Assembly: GCF_016861655.1 (NCBI RefSeq)
Contig: NZ_BOLN01000003.1
Location: 124,001 to 188,000 of the forward strand
Direction: 5' to 3'
Source: Levilactobacillus lanxiensis
GTDB lineage: Bacteria; Bacillota; Bacilli; Lactobacillales; Lactobacillaceae
DNA: 64,000 nucleotides
This document shows, in pieces, positions 34,531 to 42,955 of this stretch. Both the position numbers and the translations under genes were made by a program. Position 1 is the stretch's first letter. The number at the start of each line of letters is the position of its first letter. Under the pieces are notes generated by a model. The model searched no databases, was not told the DNA's origin, and was given only the letters and a program-made list of their open reading frames with translations.

Positions 34531-34964
34531 GCAAAAAGAGCGTGCGGTTAGCACGCGATTCGCAAGTGTTTCCGCGGGTGAATCAGCATTCTAAGGGGAC
34601 AGATGACCGGTTTGCTTTTAATTTTTCTTTTGTCACGCAAAATGATAAATATGGTTTTAGTGGAAAGCATTTTGATAAAACGATTAAAAATAAATTTGTC
34701 GAGAAACTCATTCGCTTATCGACGGCAGATCTGGTGACCGTATTCGGCTGGCCCAAGAGCATGGGGTTGGAAAATATGGCTGAGAGCGACGTTAAACTAG
34801 CGGTTAACCCAGCCTTTGAGCGGTCAGGTCGGCAGCAGAATTGTCTGGCAGGTATGTGGATTTTTAGATTAGCTAAGAGTGGACGCGTCATTGGCAAAAT
34901 CAATGGCACGATATTTTATGTTTTGGCCGTTGATACGACGTTTGATTTGTACAAGCATGGATAA
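34527..34964 (+). CDS. Candidate toxin partner of the Panacea protein, 145 aa
   Basis: I do not recognise a known toxin fold. It is a basic, soluble protein of 145 residues with a Lys/Arg-rich start, a central helical region (KTIKNKFVEKLIRLSTADLVTVFGWPK) and a C-terminal beta-rich part (MWIFRLAKSGRVIGKINGTIFYVLAVDTTFDLY). The end resembles small RNA-binding or RelE-like sheets only in general outline. GTG start overlaps the stop of the Panacea gene. A terminator follows at once, so the two genes form a closed unit. Toxin function is inferred from this arrangement. Confidence 0.72.
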   Translation: MSKKSVRLARDSQVFPRVNQHSKGTDDRFAFNFSFVTQNDKYGFSGKHFDKTIKNKFVEKLIRLSTADLVTVFGWPKSMGLENMAESDVKLAVNPAFERSGRQQNCLAGMWIFRLAKSGRVIGKINGTIFYVLAVDTTFDLYKHG

Positions 34965-34966
34965 GC

Positions 34967-35004
34967 AAAAGGGACAGATTGTGGTATGGATCTGTTCCTT
35001 TTTT
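34967..35004 (+). terminator. Terminator of the Panacea operon
   Basis: AAAAGGGACAGAT pairs with ATCTGTTCCTTTTTT. Confidence 0.82.
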
Positions 35005-35146
35005 CGGCAAAACATTAAGTTTGCAATTATTTTCTTACTAAATCACTAAAATTGCTGATTATGGCTGGAAAAAATACGGAATCTGACTATATTAGAAGGT
35101 AACTTATGTCGGACAACAAATAAGTCATGGGGGGAAGGGAAACACG

Positions 35147-35908
35147 ATGGCCAAGCAATCACGCGGCCTGATTGCCTATCACGTAGGGGTAACTGCCTTG
35201 ACGTTGGGGTCGGTGCTGAACGTTGGGTTACTCTTTTTAAAGCAGGGAAATTACGCAGTCGAGATGGCGATTGCCAACGGGTTGTTGGCGATTTTTGCCA
35301 TGGATTATTTGGTGCGTCTGATAATCACCAAGAATCGTAAAATTTTCCTGATTCAGTCGGCGTTTGATCTCCTGGGCATCATCCCGCTACACCCGGTCTT
35401 TGCCTTCTTTCGATTAGCCCGATTAGTCCGGTTGATCCGGTTCCATCATCTTTTCTGGCGGTTAGGCATCTCTGGTAAATGGACCAAAGCCTATCACCGG
35501 TTCATTTATCAAACGGGCTTTATCTATTTGTTCTCAATTAGTGTGGCAATCATTGTGTTGAGTGCCTTTCTCTTTTCACTGACGGAGAAACAGAGCCTGG
35601 CCGATTCGCTGTGGTGGGCCATCACGACGGCGACCACCGTGGGGTACGGGGATGAGACGCCGCACACGGCCTTTGGTAAAATCATTGCCAGCTTCCTGAT
35701 GGTTGGGGGTATTGGTTTTATTGGGTTGCTGACCAGTACGATTACGGATTTTATCGCCGACCGGGCCTCTCAATCGGCTACGGCACAAGAAATGCAGCAA
35801 CAGACGGATATCACGGCGCTCTTAACGAAAATTGATACGCTGACTGGCAAGGTCGACCAGTTACAGAATCAACTCGATCGACTGGAAAAATCAACGCCAA
35901 AAAAATAG
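35147..35908 (+). CDS. Voltage-gated type potassium channel
   Basis: A 253-residue six-helix channel subunit. Helices S1-S4 occupy ~1-110; the S4-like helix FFRLARLVRLIRFHHLFWRL (~87-106) has an Arg every third residue. The pore helix and selectivity filter are TTATTVGYGDE, with TVGYGD at 164-169. The tail after S6 ends in a coiled coil (LLTKIDTLTGKVDQLQNQLDRLEKS) that probably holds the tetramer together. It passes K+ across the cell membrane. GGGGAAGGG precedes the ATG. It is a lone gene. Confidence 0.92.
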   Translation: MAKQSRGLIAYHVGVTALTLGSVLNVGLLFLKQGNYAVEMAIANGLLAIFAMDYLVRLIITKNRKIFLIQSAFDLLGIIPLHPVFAFFRLARLVRLIRFHHLFWRLGISGKWTKAYHRFIYQTGFIYLFSISVAIIVLSAFLFSLTEKQSLADSLWWAITTATTVGYGDETPHTAFGKIIASFLMVGGIGFIGLLTSTITDFIADRASQSATAQEMQQQTDITALLTKIDTLTGKVDQLQNQLDRLEKSTPKK

Positions 35909-35938
35909 CCCGAACCCGGTTAGGCTCGCGCTAAAAAG

Positions 35939-36547
35939 TTAACGGACAAACTGTAAATTGTAATTACCTTGGCCATCGGACGTGATGGTATAGGTGGTGT
36001 AGCCCGCCTGCAACCACTGGTCCTTAGACGCCTGAGCCCAGTTCTGAGCGTCGGCGACAGAGGAGAAGGTATGGGTGCTAGCAAACGTGGCGTCGGCATG
36101 GCTGCTAGCCGAAGAAGAACTCGTTGAATTGGCCGAACTCTTTTTGGTTTGGGCCTGATTCAATAATTTCTGCTCGCGGTCTTGCACGGCACTGTTGGAC
36201 TCTTCATTGATGGTGCTTTGTAATTTTTGTTTTTGCGTCACGGTTAACCCGTTGTCATTGTAGCTGCTGTACGTTGATTTAAAACTTTCGAAGGCGGCCT
36301 GTTCCGACGCGGATGATGACTTGGCCACGACGGAGGCACTGGTGCTCGATGACGCACTGGGGTTGGAGCCAGAGTTGTTGTGATGATTGATGGCTAAGAC
36401 CAGCAAGATGGCAATCGCCAACGTAATCAGTGTCATGATCCAAGGCCACCAACGCCGCGGCTTCCGTTGCCGCTGACGGGTAGGCTGGTCCGGCCCCTGA
36501 TTAAAGTTATACCGTTGTACGCGTGATTTTGGTTCTTGGTTGTTCAA
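35939..36547 (-). CDS. Membrane-anchored Ser-rich protein, 202 aa
   Basis: A basic cytoplasmic N-terminus (~1-35, QRQRKPRRWW) is followed by one membrane helix (~37-58), a long Ser/Thr/Ala-rich extracellular stalk and a compact C-terminal part (AQNWAQASKDQWLQAGYTTYTITSDGQGNY) of unknown function. This design is common in lactobacilli in proteins of unknown role. The start is TTG at 36547, with GGAGG eight bases upstream; the in-frame ATG at 36562 sits on that ribosome site and is rejected. Convergent with the K+ channel gene. Confidence 0.75.
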   Translation of the reverse strand: MNNQEPKSRVQRYNFNQGPDQPTRQRQRKPRRWWPWIMTLITLAIAILLVLAINHHNNSGSNPSASSSTSASVVAKSSSASEQAAFESFKSTYSSYNDNGLTVTQKQKLQSTINEESNSAVQDREQKLLNQAQTKKSSANSTSSSSASSHADATFASTHTFSSVADAQNWAQASKDQWLQAGYTTYTITSDGQGNYNLQFVR

Positions 36548-36753
36548 CTGAAAAACCTCCATGTCCAGAACGGTGTGAAAAAACGAGCTTGCCGCCGAGA
36601 CGACAAACTACCACACCCTCCATAATACCTCAAAACGCCAAGAGAAGAAAATTTTACTCCTGATTTCGGTCATTTTTCAATCATTCTAATCCCGATATTT
36701 CCAAACGTATTGTATGATAGAAGTGGAACTAACTTTGAAAGGTGGTTTTATTT

Positions 36754-37617
36754 TTGCATAATGATATTCCCGAATTACCATTAAATAATGGCAACCGGAT
36801 TCCGCAGCTCGGCCTGGGTGTCTTCCAAGTCGATAACGCTGAGGATACGAAGAATTCAATCAAATGGGCCTTGGCCGCTGGCTACCGCCACATTGATACG
36901 GCCGCATACTACGGCAACGAGCAGTGGGTGGGCGAAGCCATCCGCGAGAGTGATGTCAAACGCGAAGACGTTTTCGTGACATCTAAGCTGTGGAACAGTG
37001 TCCGGGGCTACGATGAAACCAAGGCAGCCTTCCAAGAAACGCTGGATAAGTTAGGCTTTGACTACTTAGATATGTACCTGATTCACTGGCCAGCACCTGG
37101 CTATCTGGATAGCTGGCGGGCCATGGAAGACTTGTACAAGGCCGGCAAGATCAAGAATATTGGGGTCTCTAACTTCAATCAAAAGCAGATGGCAGATATC
37201 CTGGCAAACGGCACGGTTAAGCCCGTCGTTGACCAGATTGAAACCCATCCCTACTTACAACAGGACGAAATGCACGCCTACCTGGAAAGCCAAGGTATCC
37301 TGCATGAAGCTTGGAGTCCATTAGGTGGCGGCTCAAACAACGCCTTAACGGATCCCGTCATCAATGAATTGGCCGCTGCCCATGACGTGAGCGCCGCCCA
37401 AATCATCTTACGTTGGCACGTGCAACGCGAAGAAATTGTGATTCCAAAGTCCATCCACGAAGAACGGGTCCAACAAAACCGCGATATCTTTGCTTTTGGC
37501 TTGGATGAAGACGAAATGAAGGCCATCGCAGACCTCGACGCTGGTAAGCGCGTGGGTCCTAATCCCGATGACGAAGAATGGTTGAAGAAGTCCCAGACCT
37601 ATTCAGGACGGAAGTAA
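36754..37617 (+). CDS. Aldo/keto reductase
   Basis: A 287-residue AKR5-type NADPH-dependent reductase. The catalytic tetrad is D48 (HIDTAAYYG), Y53, K78 (FVTSKLWN) and H111 (YLIHWPAPG). NIGVSNFNQ and the C-terminal cofactor segment VIPKSIHEERVQQN are typical, with K and S for the 2'-phosphate of NADPH. It is like 2,5-diketo-D-gluconate reductase homologues; the natural carbonyl substrate is unknown. The start is TTG at 36754, with AGGTGG eight bases upstream; GTG at 36742 lies in that site. A family C repeat begins right after the stop. Confidence 0.9.
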   Translation: MHNDIPELPLNNGNRIPQLGLGVFQVDNAEDTKNSIKWALAAGYRHIDTAAYYGNEQWVGEAIRESDVKREDVFVTSKLWNSVRGYDETKAAFQETLDKLGFDYLDMYLIHWPAPGYLDSWRAMEDLYKAGKIKNIGVSNFNQKQMADILANGTVKPVVDQIETHPYLQQDEMHAYLESQGILHEAWSPLGGGSNNALTDPVINELAAAHDVSAAQIILRWHVQREEIVIPKSIHEERVQQNRDIFAFGLDEDEMKAIADLDAGKRVGPNPDDEEWLKKSQTYSGRK

Positions 37618-37623
37618 AAGAAA

Positions 37624-37798
37624 AGAGTGCGGAAAGAGCCGCTTAGACTCTGAGCATTAACGGAAATAGGGCTTCTGGTCGACAACGTCGGCCAGGAGCC
37701 CTATTTTGGTTAAGCGCAGGAGTCTGGCTCTTTCCGCACGTTTCAGAGGCCGCCAGTTTCCGGATAGGCTGGCGAGAGCAGGATTGGCGGTCTATGAC
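37624..37798 (+). repeat. Structured repeat family C, copy 2 (full)
   Basis: Begins about six bases after the aldo/keto reductase stop. Pairs: GGAAAGAGCC/GGCTCTTTCC, AGACTCTG/CAGGAGTCT, GCATTAAC/GGTTAAGCG and AATAGGGCT/AGCCCTATT. Stem sequences differ from copy 1 but remain paired. Tail GCACGTTTCAGAGGCCGCCAG in conserved position. Confidence 0.78.
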
Positions 37799-37814
37799 AG
37801 TATCACCAGTAAGG

Positions 37815-37955
37815 CAAGGCCGAGCAGGGCGCCTTATTTTTCTAAGCGCAGGGACCTGCCCTGTGTAGCACGTTTCAGAGGCCGCCAGTTTCCGGATAGA
37901 TTGGCGAGAGAAAAGTTAGCGGTCTATGAAGGTAGCGTCAGCAAAATGTTTTCTA
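37815..37955 (+). repeat. Structured repeat family C, copy 3 (right half only)
   Basis: A partial copy in tandem with copy 2. It keeps the right arm (CTAAGCGCAGGGACCTG), GTGTAGCACGTTTCAGAGG and the tail that repeats the GGCGAGAG/GCGGTCTATGA end of copy 2. The left arm is missing. Confidence 0.7.
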
Positions 37956-37976
37956 TCATACAGAAATTAAAAGTGA

Positions 37977-38028
37977 GTAAAAAGCCCAATCAATACCTAC
38001 GCAACGTAGCGTGGATATTGATTGGGCT
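37977..38028 (-). terminator. Terminator of the 38170 gene
   Basis: AGCCCAATCAATA pairs with TATTGATTGGGCT; on the reverse strand TTTTT follows. Confidence 0.78.
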
Positions 38029-38112
38029 AAAATGATCCTAAAAGTTCTACATAGTTAATCTGATTACGTGAAATGGGTCCAAACCCACAAAATAGTGAGC
38101 CGCCAAAATTAA

Positions 38113-38157
38113 GTGACCAGAGGCAGGGCAGCTTGAGCCCGCCGCCGGGAACGTAAA
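38113..38157 (-). repeat. Structured repeat family B, deleted copy
   Basis: 45 bases that join the left end (GTGACCAGAGGCAGGG) to the right end (CTTGAGCCCGCCGCCGGGAACGTAAA in pieces) of family B, with the ~140-base centre missing. It ends 12 bases after the stop of the reverse-strand gene at 38170, the same position as copy 1 after the HxlR gene. Confidence 0.75.
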
Positions 38158-38169
38158 TTTACCAATAAA

Positions 38170-38559
38170 CTACTTATACAACGGAATCCCCTGTTCCTTA
38201 GCCAAAGGAATCAACTTATCGGATAAGACGTTTACCACATTAATCGGTACCTTCGCAAAGGGACTGAAGAAGTCCGGATGGTCGGGGTCGGGAACGTCCT
38301 GGGTCTCCTTGCGATTGGGCACTAACGCCTCTAAATCAGCCTTGTGCAGGCCCAGTTTCTTAGCGTAGTAGACGATTTCACGGTAGGTGACGTTTTTAAA
38401 ATAAAAGTAGTAGCAGAGCGCGGCAACGACAAAGTACCAGAAGATGGTCCACTCTAGACCAATTTTACTGGGGTCTAAAAAGCCAATGACGATGGCCGCA
38501 ACCACGAAGACGACGTAAATCAGGGCTGAAATAGCGGCCCAACGCTGTTTGTGCGTCAA
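38170..38559 (-). CDS. Membrane protein of unknown function, 129 aa
   Basis: I do not recognise the family. Two membrane helices (~8-27 and ~34-53) are followed by a soluble tail of ~75 residues (YREIVYYAKKLGLHKADLEALVP ... FSPFAKVPINVVNVLSDKL) likely in the cytoplasm. The start is TTG at 38559 with GAGG nine bases upstream. It stands alone, divergent from the GNAT gene, and ends at a truncated family B repeat. Confidence 0.7.
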   Translation of the reverse strand: MTHKQRWAAISALIYVVFVVAAIVIGFLDPSKIGLEWTIFWYFVVAALCYYFYFKNVTYREIVYYAKKLGLHKADLEALVPNRKETQDVPDPDHPDFFSPFAKVPINVVNVLSDKLIPLAKEQGIPLYK

Positions 38560-38729
38560 ATTTAAGTACCTCGATTTCCTTAATTGTGTTGGTACCAGTG
38601 TACGGGGTTTCGGCTGGTAAATTCAAGCGATTTCGCTAAAATCTAATTGGAAAGGTCGATTTTCCGCGTCAGTCGTGTATAATAACACGGTAATATTGCC
38701 AATCGCTTAGGAAATGAGAGGTAGACGAA

Positions 38730-39266
38730 GTGAGTTTAAGTTTTGAAACAATCCAACCAACAGATTTCAAACAGGTAGACCAATTAGTTTCAGCGGCGTT
38801 CGCCCCCGTCGAAGAGAGTGACGGTCGCGAGGTCGACTTGATTCACCAGCTCCGGTCAACGTATGAGTACCAGGGCAGCCTGGAAGTCGTTGCGAAGCCC
38901 GCAGTTGATCAGGTCGTAGGCCATGGCTTACTGAGCCCGGTCACGATTCGCGGCAACCAACACAAGACGGCGGTGGTTGCCTTGGCGCCGCTGGCCGTTC
39001 ATCCCGACTGGCAAGGTAAAGGTGTCGGGAGTCAACTGCTAAGTGAGTTAGAGACGCGGGCCCGGCAGGCTGGTTTTCCCGCTATCAGCGTGGTCGGCGA
39101 CATGAACTACTATGGGAGTCGCGGTTACGTGATGGCCGAAGACTTTGCCATCCACAACACGTTGCCCGTACCAATGGGCAGTCACTTGATCAAGCCATTA
39201 ACGGCAGGGGCCTTGGCCCACGTTGGTGGGATGCTGGAATATCCCGGCGTGTTTTACAATGATTAA
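38730..39266 (+). CDS. GNAT family N-acetyltransferase
   Basis: A 178-residue acetyltransferase of the YhbS type. The acetyl-CoA loop is HPDWQGKGVGSQLL (Q/R-x-x-G-x-G/A) at ~90-104, preceded by the LAPLAVHP strand and followed by GFPAISVVGDMNYYGSRGYV, the typical late strands. The acceptor is unknown. The start is GTG at 38730 with GAGAGG upstream. It is followed by a tyrosine T-box of the next gene; the two are separate units. Confidence 0.88.
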   Translation: MSLSFETIQPTDFKQVDQLVSAAFAPVEESDGREVDLIHQLRSTYEYQGSLEVVAKPAVDQVVGHGLLSPVTIRGNQHKTAVVALAPLAVHPDWQGKGVGSQLLSELETRARQAGFPAISVVGDMNYYGSRGYVMAEDFAIHNTLPVPMGSHLIKPLTAGALAHVGGMLEYPGVFYND

Positions 39267-39391
39267 CGTTTGCTGAGAGTGACCGATTTTGATGATGGAA
39301 AATTTAATTGAACTTTTTTCAAATCACCATTGAAGTCAACGGCCACACCGGATTCAGCGACTAACCATTAAGATTAAAATTAAATTAGAGG

Positions 39392-39420
39392 TTGACGGGT
39401 ATCTGTCGTCGTGATAGTAT
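39392..39420 (+). promoter_or_regulatory. Promoter of the nhaC leader
   Basis: TTGACG at 39392-39397 and TAGTAT at 39415-39420, 17-base spacer. Confidence 0.7.
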
Positions 39421-39426
39421 CAAAGT

Positions 39427-39687
39427 CAATCAAATACAGAACGCTAATTTCCATTACCAAGTAGCGTGTCATCTGAGTGTCAGAAAGTCGGTGGTTGCTG
39501 CGAACCGATCAGGGTGATTACGATGAAATACAGTGGAATGTCCTGGTACGCCAGGCGGAGAATGACTAGAACCGTTACCTTCTAGAGAGTGGAGTTACTG
39601 GGTCTAGAACCAGTGGCTCAAGTTGGGTGGTACCACGGTTTAGTCTTAATCGTCCCTGTTGCATAGTTGCAGCGGGGACGATTTTTT
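39427..39687 (+). promoter_or_regulatory. T-box leader, tyrosine specifier
   Basis: Stem I has AAGTAGCG on one side and TGAA-A-TAC-A on the other, with codon TAC (Tyr) at 39529-39531. The T-box GGGTGGTACCACGG is at 39625-39638. The terminator ATCGTCCCTG/GGGGACGAT with seven T ends near 39687. Transcription of the antiporter gene should rise when tRNA-Tyr is uncharged. Confidence 0.9.
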
Positions 39688-39726
39688 TATTACATAAAAC
39701 TTGGCAAATAAGAGGGAGCGATTTTT

Positions 39727-41169
39727 ATGAAAGAACAATCCAACAAGAGTCACAAGCCGGTTAGTTTCGGCGAAGCCATTATTATTTTATTAGCAATGTT
39801 AGCCATCATGGGTCTCGGTGTTATCAAATTTGGGCTTTCCCCAACTACGCCAGTTCTGCTGGTTATCGCGTTAGTGATTCTGTGGGCGAAGGTCCGCGGC
39901 GCCGACTGGGATACCATTCACGGCGGGATTACTGAAGGAATCAAGACCGGTATTATCCCCATCTTCATCTTCCTGTTGATTGGGGCCTTGATCAGTGTCT
40001 GGATCGCCGCTGGGATCATTCCATCTATGATGGTCTTCGGGTTCCATTTAATCTCGGCACAATGGTTCGTGCCATCCGTCTTCCTGGTCTGTGCCATCGT
40101 TGGGACGTCCATCGGGAGTGCCTTCACCATCATCTCCACGATTGGGATTGCCCTGTTCGGGATGGGGACCACGATGGGCTTCAACCCCGCATTAGTCGCT
40201 GGGGCCATCATCTCCGGTGCCATCTTCGGTGACAAGACTTCACCGCTGTCTGACTCCACGAACCTGGCATCAGCCATCGCTGAATCCGAATTATTTGCCC
40301 ACATCAAAAACTTAATGTGGTCCACGATTCCCGCATTCTTTGTTTCCTTGATTCTCTACTTCATTCTGGGGACCGGGGCATCTGACAGTAACGCCATGGG
40401 TAAGATCAACACGACTGTGGCCACGTTAAACGCCAACTTCTCCATTACCTGGTGGGCGGCCTTACCAATCATCGTCATGTTCGTCTGTGCTTGGCGGAAG
40501 ATTCCAGCCATTGAAACATTGTTGTTAAACGTTGGTTTAGGGATCGTCATGTTATTCATCGAAAAGCCTTCAACGTCAATTAGTAGTGTCGCTACCATGA
40601 TTGAATCTGGATTCGTTTCTAAGACCGGTAACGCCAGCGTTGATGCGTTATTGAGCCGTGGTGGGATTAGTGCCATGATGTCCACCGTTTCCTTGATTAT
40701 CTTAACGCTGACCTTAGGTGGCCTGCTGATGCAATTTAACATCATCCAGACGGCTATGGTGCCATTGGCTAAGCGTTTAAAGAGTTCTGGCTCCTTAGTC
40801 ACCGCCGCTATCCTTTCCGGGATTGGCGTGAACATCTTCGTTGGGGAACAATACCTCTCCGTGATCTTACCAGGGAAGGCTTTCAAGCAAACCTTTAACG
40901 ACCGGGGATTAGACAACTTGGCCTTGAGCCGGGTCTTAGAAGATGGTGGGACCGTCATCAACTACTTGATTCCTTGGGGGGTTGCTGCCGTCTTCGCTGC
41001 CAACACGTTGGGCGTCTCCACGTTGGCTTACCTGCCATTCTGTTTCTTCAGTCTTTTCTCACCCGTCTTCTCCATCCTCAGTGGGTTCACTGGCGTTGGC
41101 CTGAAGCGGTTGCCATCATCTGATGATCAAAGTGCCACGGCTGCCTCAATGGCTGCTGACGGGCGTTAA
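39727..41169 (+). CDS. nhaC: NhaC-family Na+/H+ antiporter homologue, T-box(Tyr) controlled
   Basis: A 480-residue membrane protein with ~12 helices. Motifs of NhaC are GTSIGSAFTIISTIGIALFGMG, SGAIFGDKTSPLSDSTNLASA and the late GVNIFVGEQYLSVILPG and LEDGGTVINYLIPWG. NhaC proteins exchange Na+ and H+, but here the leader reads tyrosine. In lactobacilli NhaC homologues sit in tyrosine decarboxylase clusters, so uptake of tyrosine, or exchange linked to it, is a reasonable inference. AGAGGGAG precedes the ATG. No tyrDC or tyrP is present here. Confidence 0.9.
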   Translation: MKEQSNKSHKPVSFGEAIIILLAMLAIMGLGVIKFGLSPTTPVLLVIALVILWAKVRGADWDTIHGGITEGIKTGIIPIFIFLLIGALISVWIAAGIIPSMMVFGFHLISAQWFVPSVFLVCAIVGTSIGSAFTIISTIGIALFGMGTTMGFNPALVAGAIISGAIFGDKTSPLSDSTNLASAIAESELFAHIKNLMWSTIPAFFVSLILYFILGTGASDSNAMGKINTTVATLNANFSITWWAALPIIVMFVCAWRKIPAIETLLLNVGLGIVMLFIEKPSTSISSVATMIESGFVSKTGNASVDALLSRGGISAMMSTVSLIILTLTLGGLLMQFNIIQTAMVPLAKRLKSSGSLVTAAILSGIGVNIFVGEQYLSVILPGKAFKQTFNDRGLDNLALSRVLEDGGTVINYLIPWGVAAVFAANTLGVSTLAYLPFCFFSLFSPVFSILSGFTGVGLKRLPSSDDQSATAASMAADGR

Positions 41170-41175
41170 TCACAG

Positions 41176-41297
41176 TTAGAATAGAAGCATCGCGGGTTGT
41201 TACACGACCAGCAGTCGTTCTTGTGGGTGGCCTCAGGTTAGGGGCCGAGGATGAGTGGGTGGTTGTGAAATGACCGTGATGGATATGAATGTTAGTT
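41176..41297 (+). other. Intergenic stretch after nhaC
   Basis: About 120 bases with a GGCCTCAGG/CCGAGG imperfect hairpin and no coding signal, ending at the terminator. The bases from 41349 to 41622 are A+T-richer and show no clear promoter for the membrane-protein array. Confidence 0.3.
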
Positions 41298-41348
41298 AAA
41301 ATAGTCGTTTCCGTTGGATAGTCTTTCCAGCGGGAGCGGCTATTTTTT
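41298..41348 (+). terminator. Terminator of nhaC
   Basis: ATAGTCGTTTCC pairs imperfectly with GGGAGCGGCTAT, then seven T. Confidence 0.75.
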
Positions 41349-41622
41349 TGAAATTAGTGAGTTAAATGGTTTTTAGCTATAACTATTAGTGATAAAAATA
41401 GAAAAGGTGTTTACTATGCTTGGCTTTAGGCTTACTCTTGAATGTAAAGGGATGAAAATAGCCACGGTGGTAAATGTGTGTGAGTAATAATGGAAACGGA
41501 AAATAACTAACAGTCATGTCAACAGTATTCATTCTGTGGATAAATCGGTTGCACATTGTCTGATCAGTCCTAAGTCGGTGAGGGTTCGACAGGTAATTGG
41601 CTTACAAGTGAAGGGGGCAAGC

Positions 41623-41997
41623 ATGAATCAGAGAAGAACAATCACAACGTGGTTAAACATAATCGTAGGCCTCTTAGTATTGGTTATTGCACTGGTAAAT
41701 GGATTAAGTATTGTGGCAAGCAATCACGAACTGGCTCCAGGACCATGGAAAGTAAGCTGGATAGTTGTCAATATTCAGATGTGGGTGAACTTGCTTTGGG
41801 GCGTAGCTATCTTGATTAAGCAGGTTCCAAACTGGTTTTTATTTATCTTGGGATTAATGGGAACGGCCTTATTTGGTTATCTAAATATCTACGTTCAGTA
41901 TTTTTTCTGGTTCCAGGACTTAATCTTAAGTCTGGTTTGTCTATTCTTCGCGTACGAAACCTATCGGAATTATAAATTTAGTGTGTCCAACGCTTAA
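41623..41997 (+). CDS. Small four-helix membrane protein, paralogue A1
   Basis: 124 residues with four probable membrane helices (~9-27, 41-60, 67-86, 93-112) and a charged C-terminus (YETYRNYKF). It is clearly homologous to the proteins at 42036 and 43702: all start MN-R-basic-T, keep VNIxMWVNLxWG and PNWxLxIL, and end FFWxQxLxLxIVC-Y-F-Y-TYR. I do not recognise the family. AAGGGGGC precedes the ATG; the frame from 41536 is rejected. It opens an array of seven short genes. Function unknown; immunity-like or envelope roles are possible but unproven. Confidence 0.75.
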   Translation: MNQRRTITTWLNIIVGLLVLVIALVNGLSIVASNHELAPGPWKVSWIVVNIQMWVNLLWGVAILIKQVPNWFLFILGLMGTALFGYLNIYVQYFFWFQDLILSLVCLFFAYETYRNYKFSVSNA

Positions 41998-42035
41998 AGT
42001 AAGACTTATACGATATCAGGTAGGAGGCACTTAGC

Positions 42036-42404
42036 ATGAACAGAAAAAGAACAATGAACAAATGGGGCAATCTGATACTCGGGTTGGTGGTACTGCTTCT
42101 AGCTTTGGGACACGGACTAGAAATTTTAGCAAGCAATGCTGGTGCTGGTTCGGAACCGTGGGGGATACGGTGGACAATTATAAATATTGGCATGTGGGTG
42201 AATTTACTTTGGGGCCTTTTAATTTTCGTGAGGCGCCTACCTAATTGGATTTTACTGATTGTGAGTGTGAGTGTGAGTGGTTTAGCTTTTTTTGCTTATT
42301 TTAATTACTATGTTCAATATTTCTTCTGGCTTCGGGTTTTGATTCTGACAATTGTTTGTGGGTATTTTGTGTATGGCACTTATCGAGATTACCGGGAACG
42401 GTAG
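42036..42404 (+). CDS. Small four-helix membrane protein, paralogue A2
   Basis: 122 residues, second member of family A. The start MNRKRTMNKWGNLILGLVVLLLALGHGL and the end YGTYRDYRER are nearly those of the copy at 43702, which is therefore its closest relative. A GGAGG site precedes the ATG. It follows A1 by 38 bases and precedes the B1 gene by 73 bases. Confidence 0.75.
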   Translation: MNRKRTMNKWGNLILGLVVLLLALGHGLEILASNAGAGSEPWGIRWTIINIGMWVNLLWGLLIFVRRLPNWILLIVSVSVSGLAFFAYFNYYVQYFFWLRVLILTIVCGYFVYGTYRDYRER

Positions 42405-42477
42405 CTAAAGGTGCATCAGATACGCTTTACAGAGTCTATTTTTAAGCAGTGATTCGAAAAAGATATAAGGAAAGTTG

Positions 42478-42837
42478 GTGAGTGATATGCGCCATAACGC
42501 TAAGCAATGGATCAAAAAGCCTGTTAGCTGGTTGGAGATGGTACTGGTATTGTTAGTGTTGCTTCTGACATTCACCCCATTTATCCCAAGCAATGCCGTT
42601 AGACTGTGTATTTTGCAAAATGGGCATCCAATTGCGGCTGTGCTTTCAGGGCCCAGCAAGCTGCCTAAATCAGAGATTAAGTATTACAGCGGCAGCAAGC
42701 AACAGCTACATTATCAAATCAATGTGCCTTTTTCTACGGATAGTGCAGACGTGGACGTCTTAGTGGTACATAAGGTTTCTAAAAACCATTTTTATAATAA
42801 GTATGTTGCGACACTTGCCTATGCAGTTGGGCCGTAG
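42478..42837 (+). CDS. Membrane-anchored small protein, paralogue B1
   Basis: 119 residues: a basic start (SDMRHNAKQWIKK), one membrane helix (~21-40) and an outside domain of ~75 residues. It is homologous to the protein at 42956: both have helix-FIPSNAVRL / FSPKNAVRL, then a basic stretch and a closing VSKNHFYNKYVATLAYAV / MSRNSPFYKATYIANAV. I do not recognise the family. The start is taken as GTG at 42478 (AAGG seven bases upstream); TTG at 42475 or ATG at 42487 are alternatives. Confidence 0.65.
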   Translation: MSDMRHNAKQWIKKPVSWLEMVLVLLVLLLTFTPFIPSNAVRLCILQNGHPIAAVLSGPSKLPKSEIKYYSGSKQQLHYQINVPFSTDSADVDVLVVHKVSKNHFYNKYVATLAYAVGP

Positions 42838-42955
42838 AGAAGGATCAATAGATTCTGCGAATATAGGACACTTCTCAGTGTATTCGCTCAGTTTGCATAC
42901 ATATATGGCGTTTAGATAGGCTGTTCCTTGTGAATTGTGCTGGGGTGGGATTATT

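Noticed and set aside
30405-37955. Family C (and A, B) elements as IS remnants
   Set aside because: No transposase fragment, no terminal repeats shared with a known insertion sequence, and no consistent target duplication by eye; a mobile origin in trans stays possible.
40356-40961. 201-codon open frame antisense to nhaC
   Set aside because: Shadow of a strongly biased coding sequence; no start signal and no protein similarity that I recognise.
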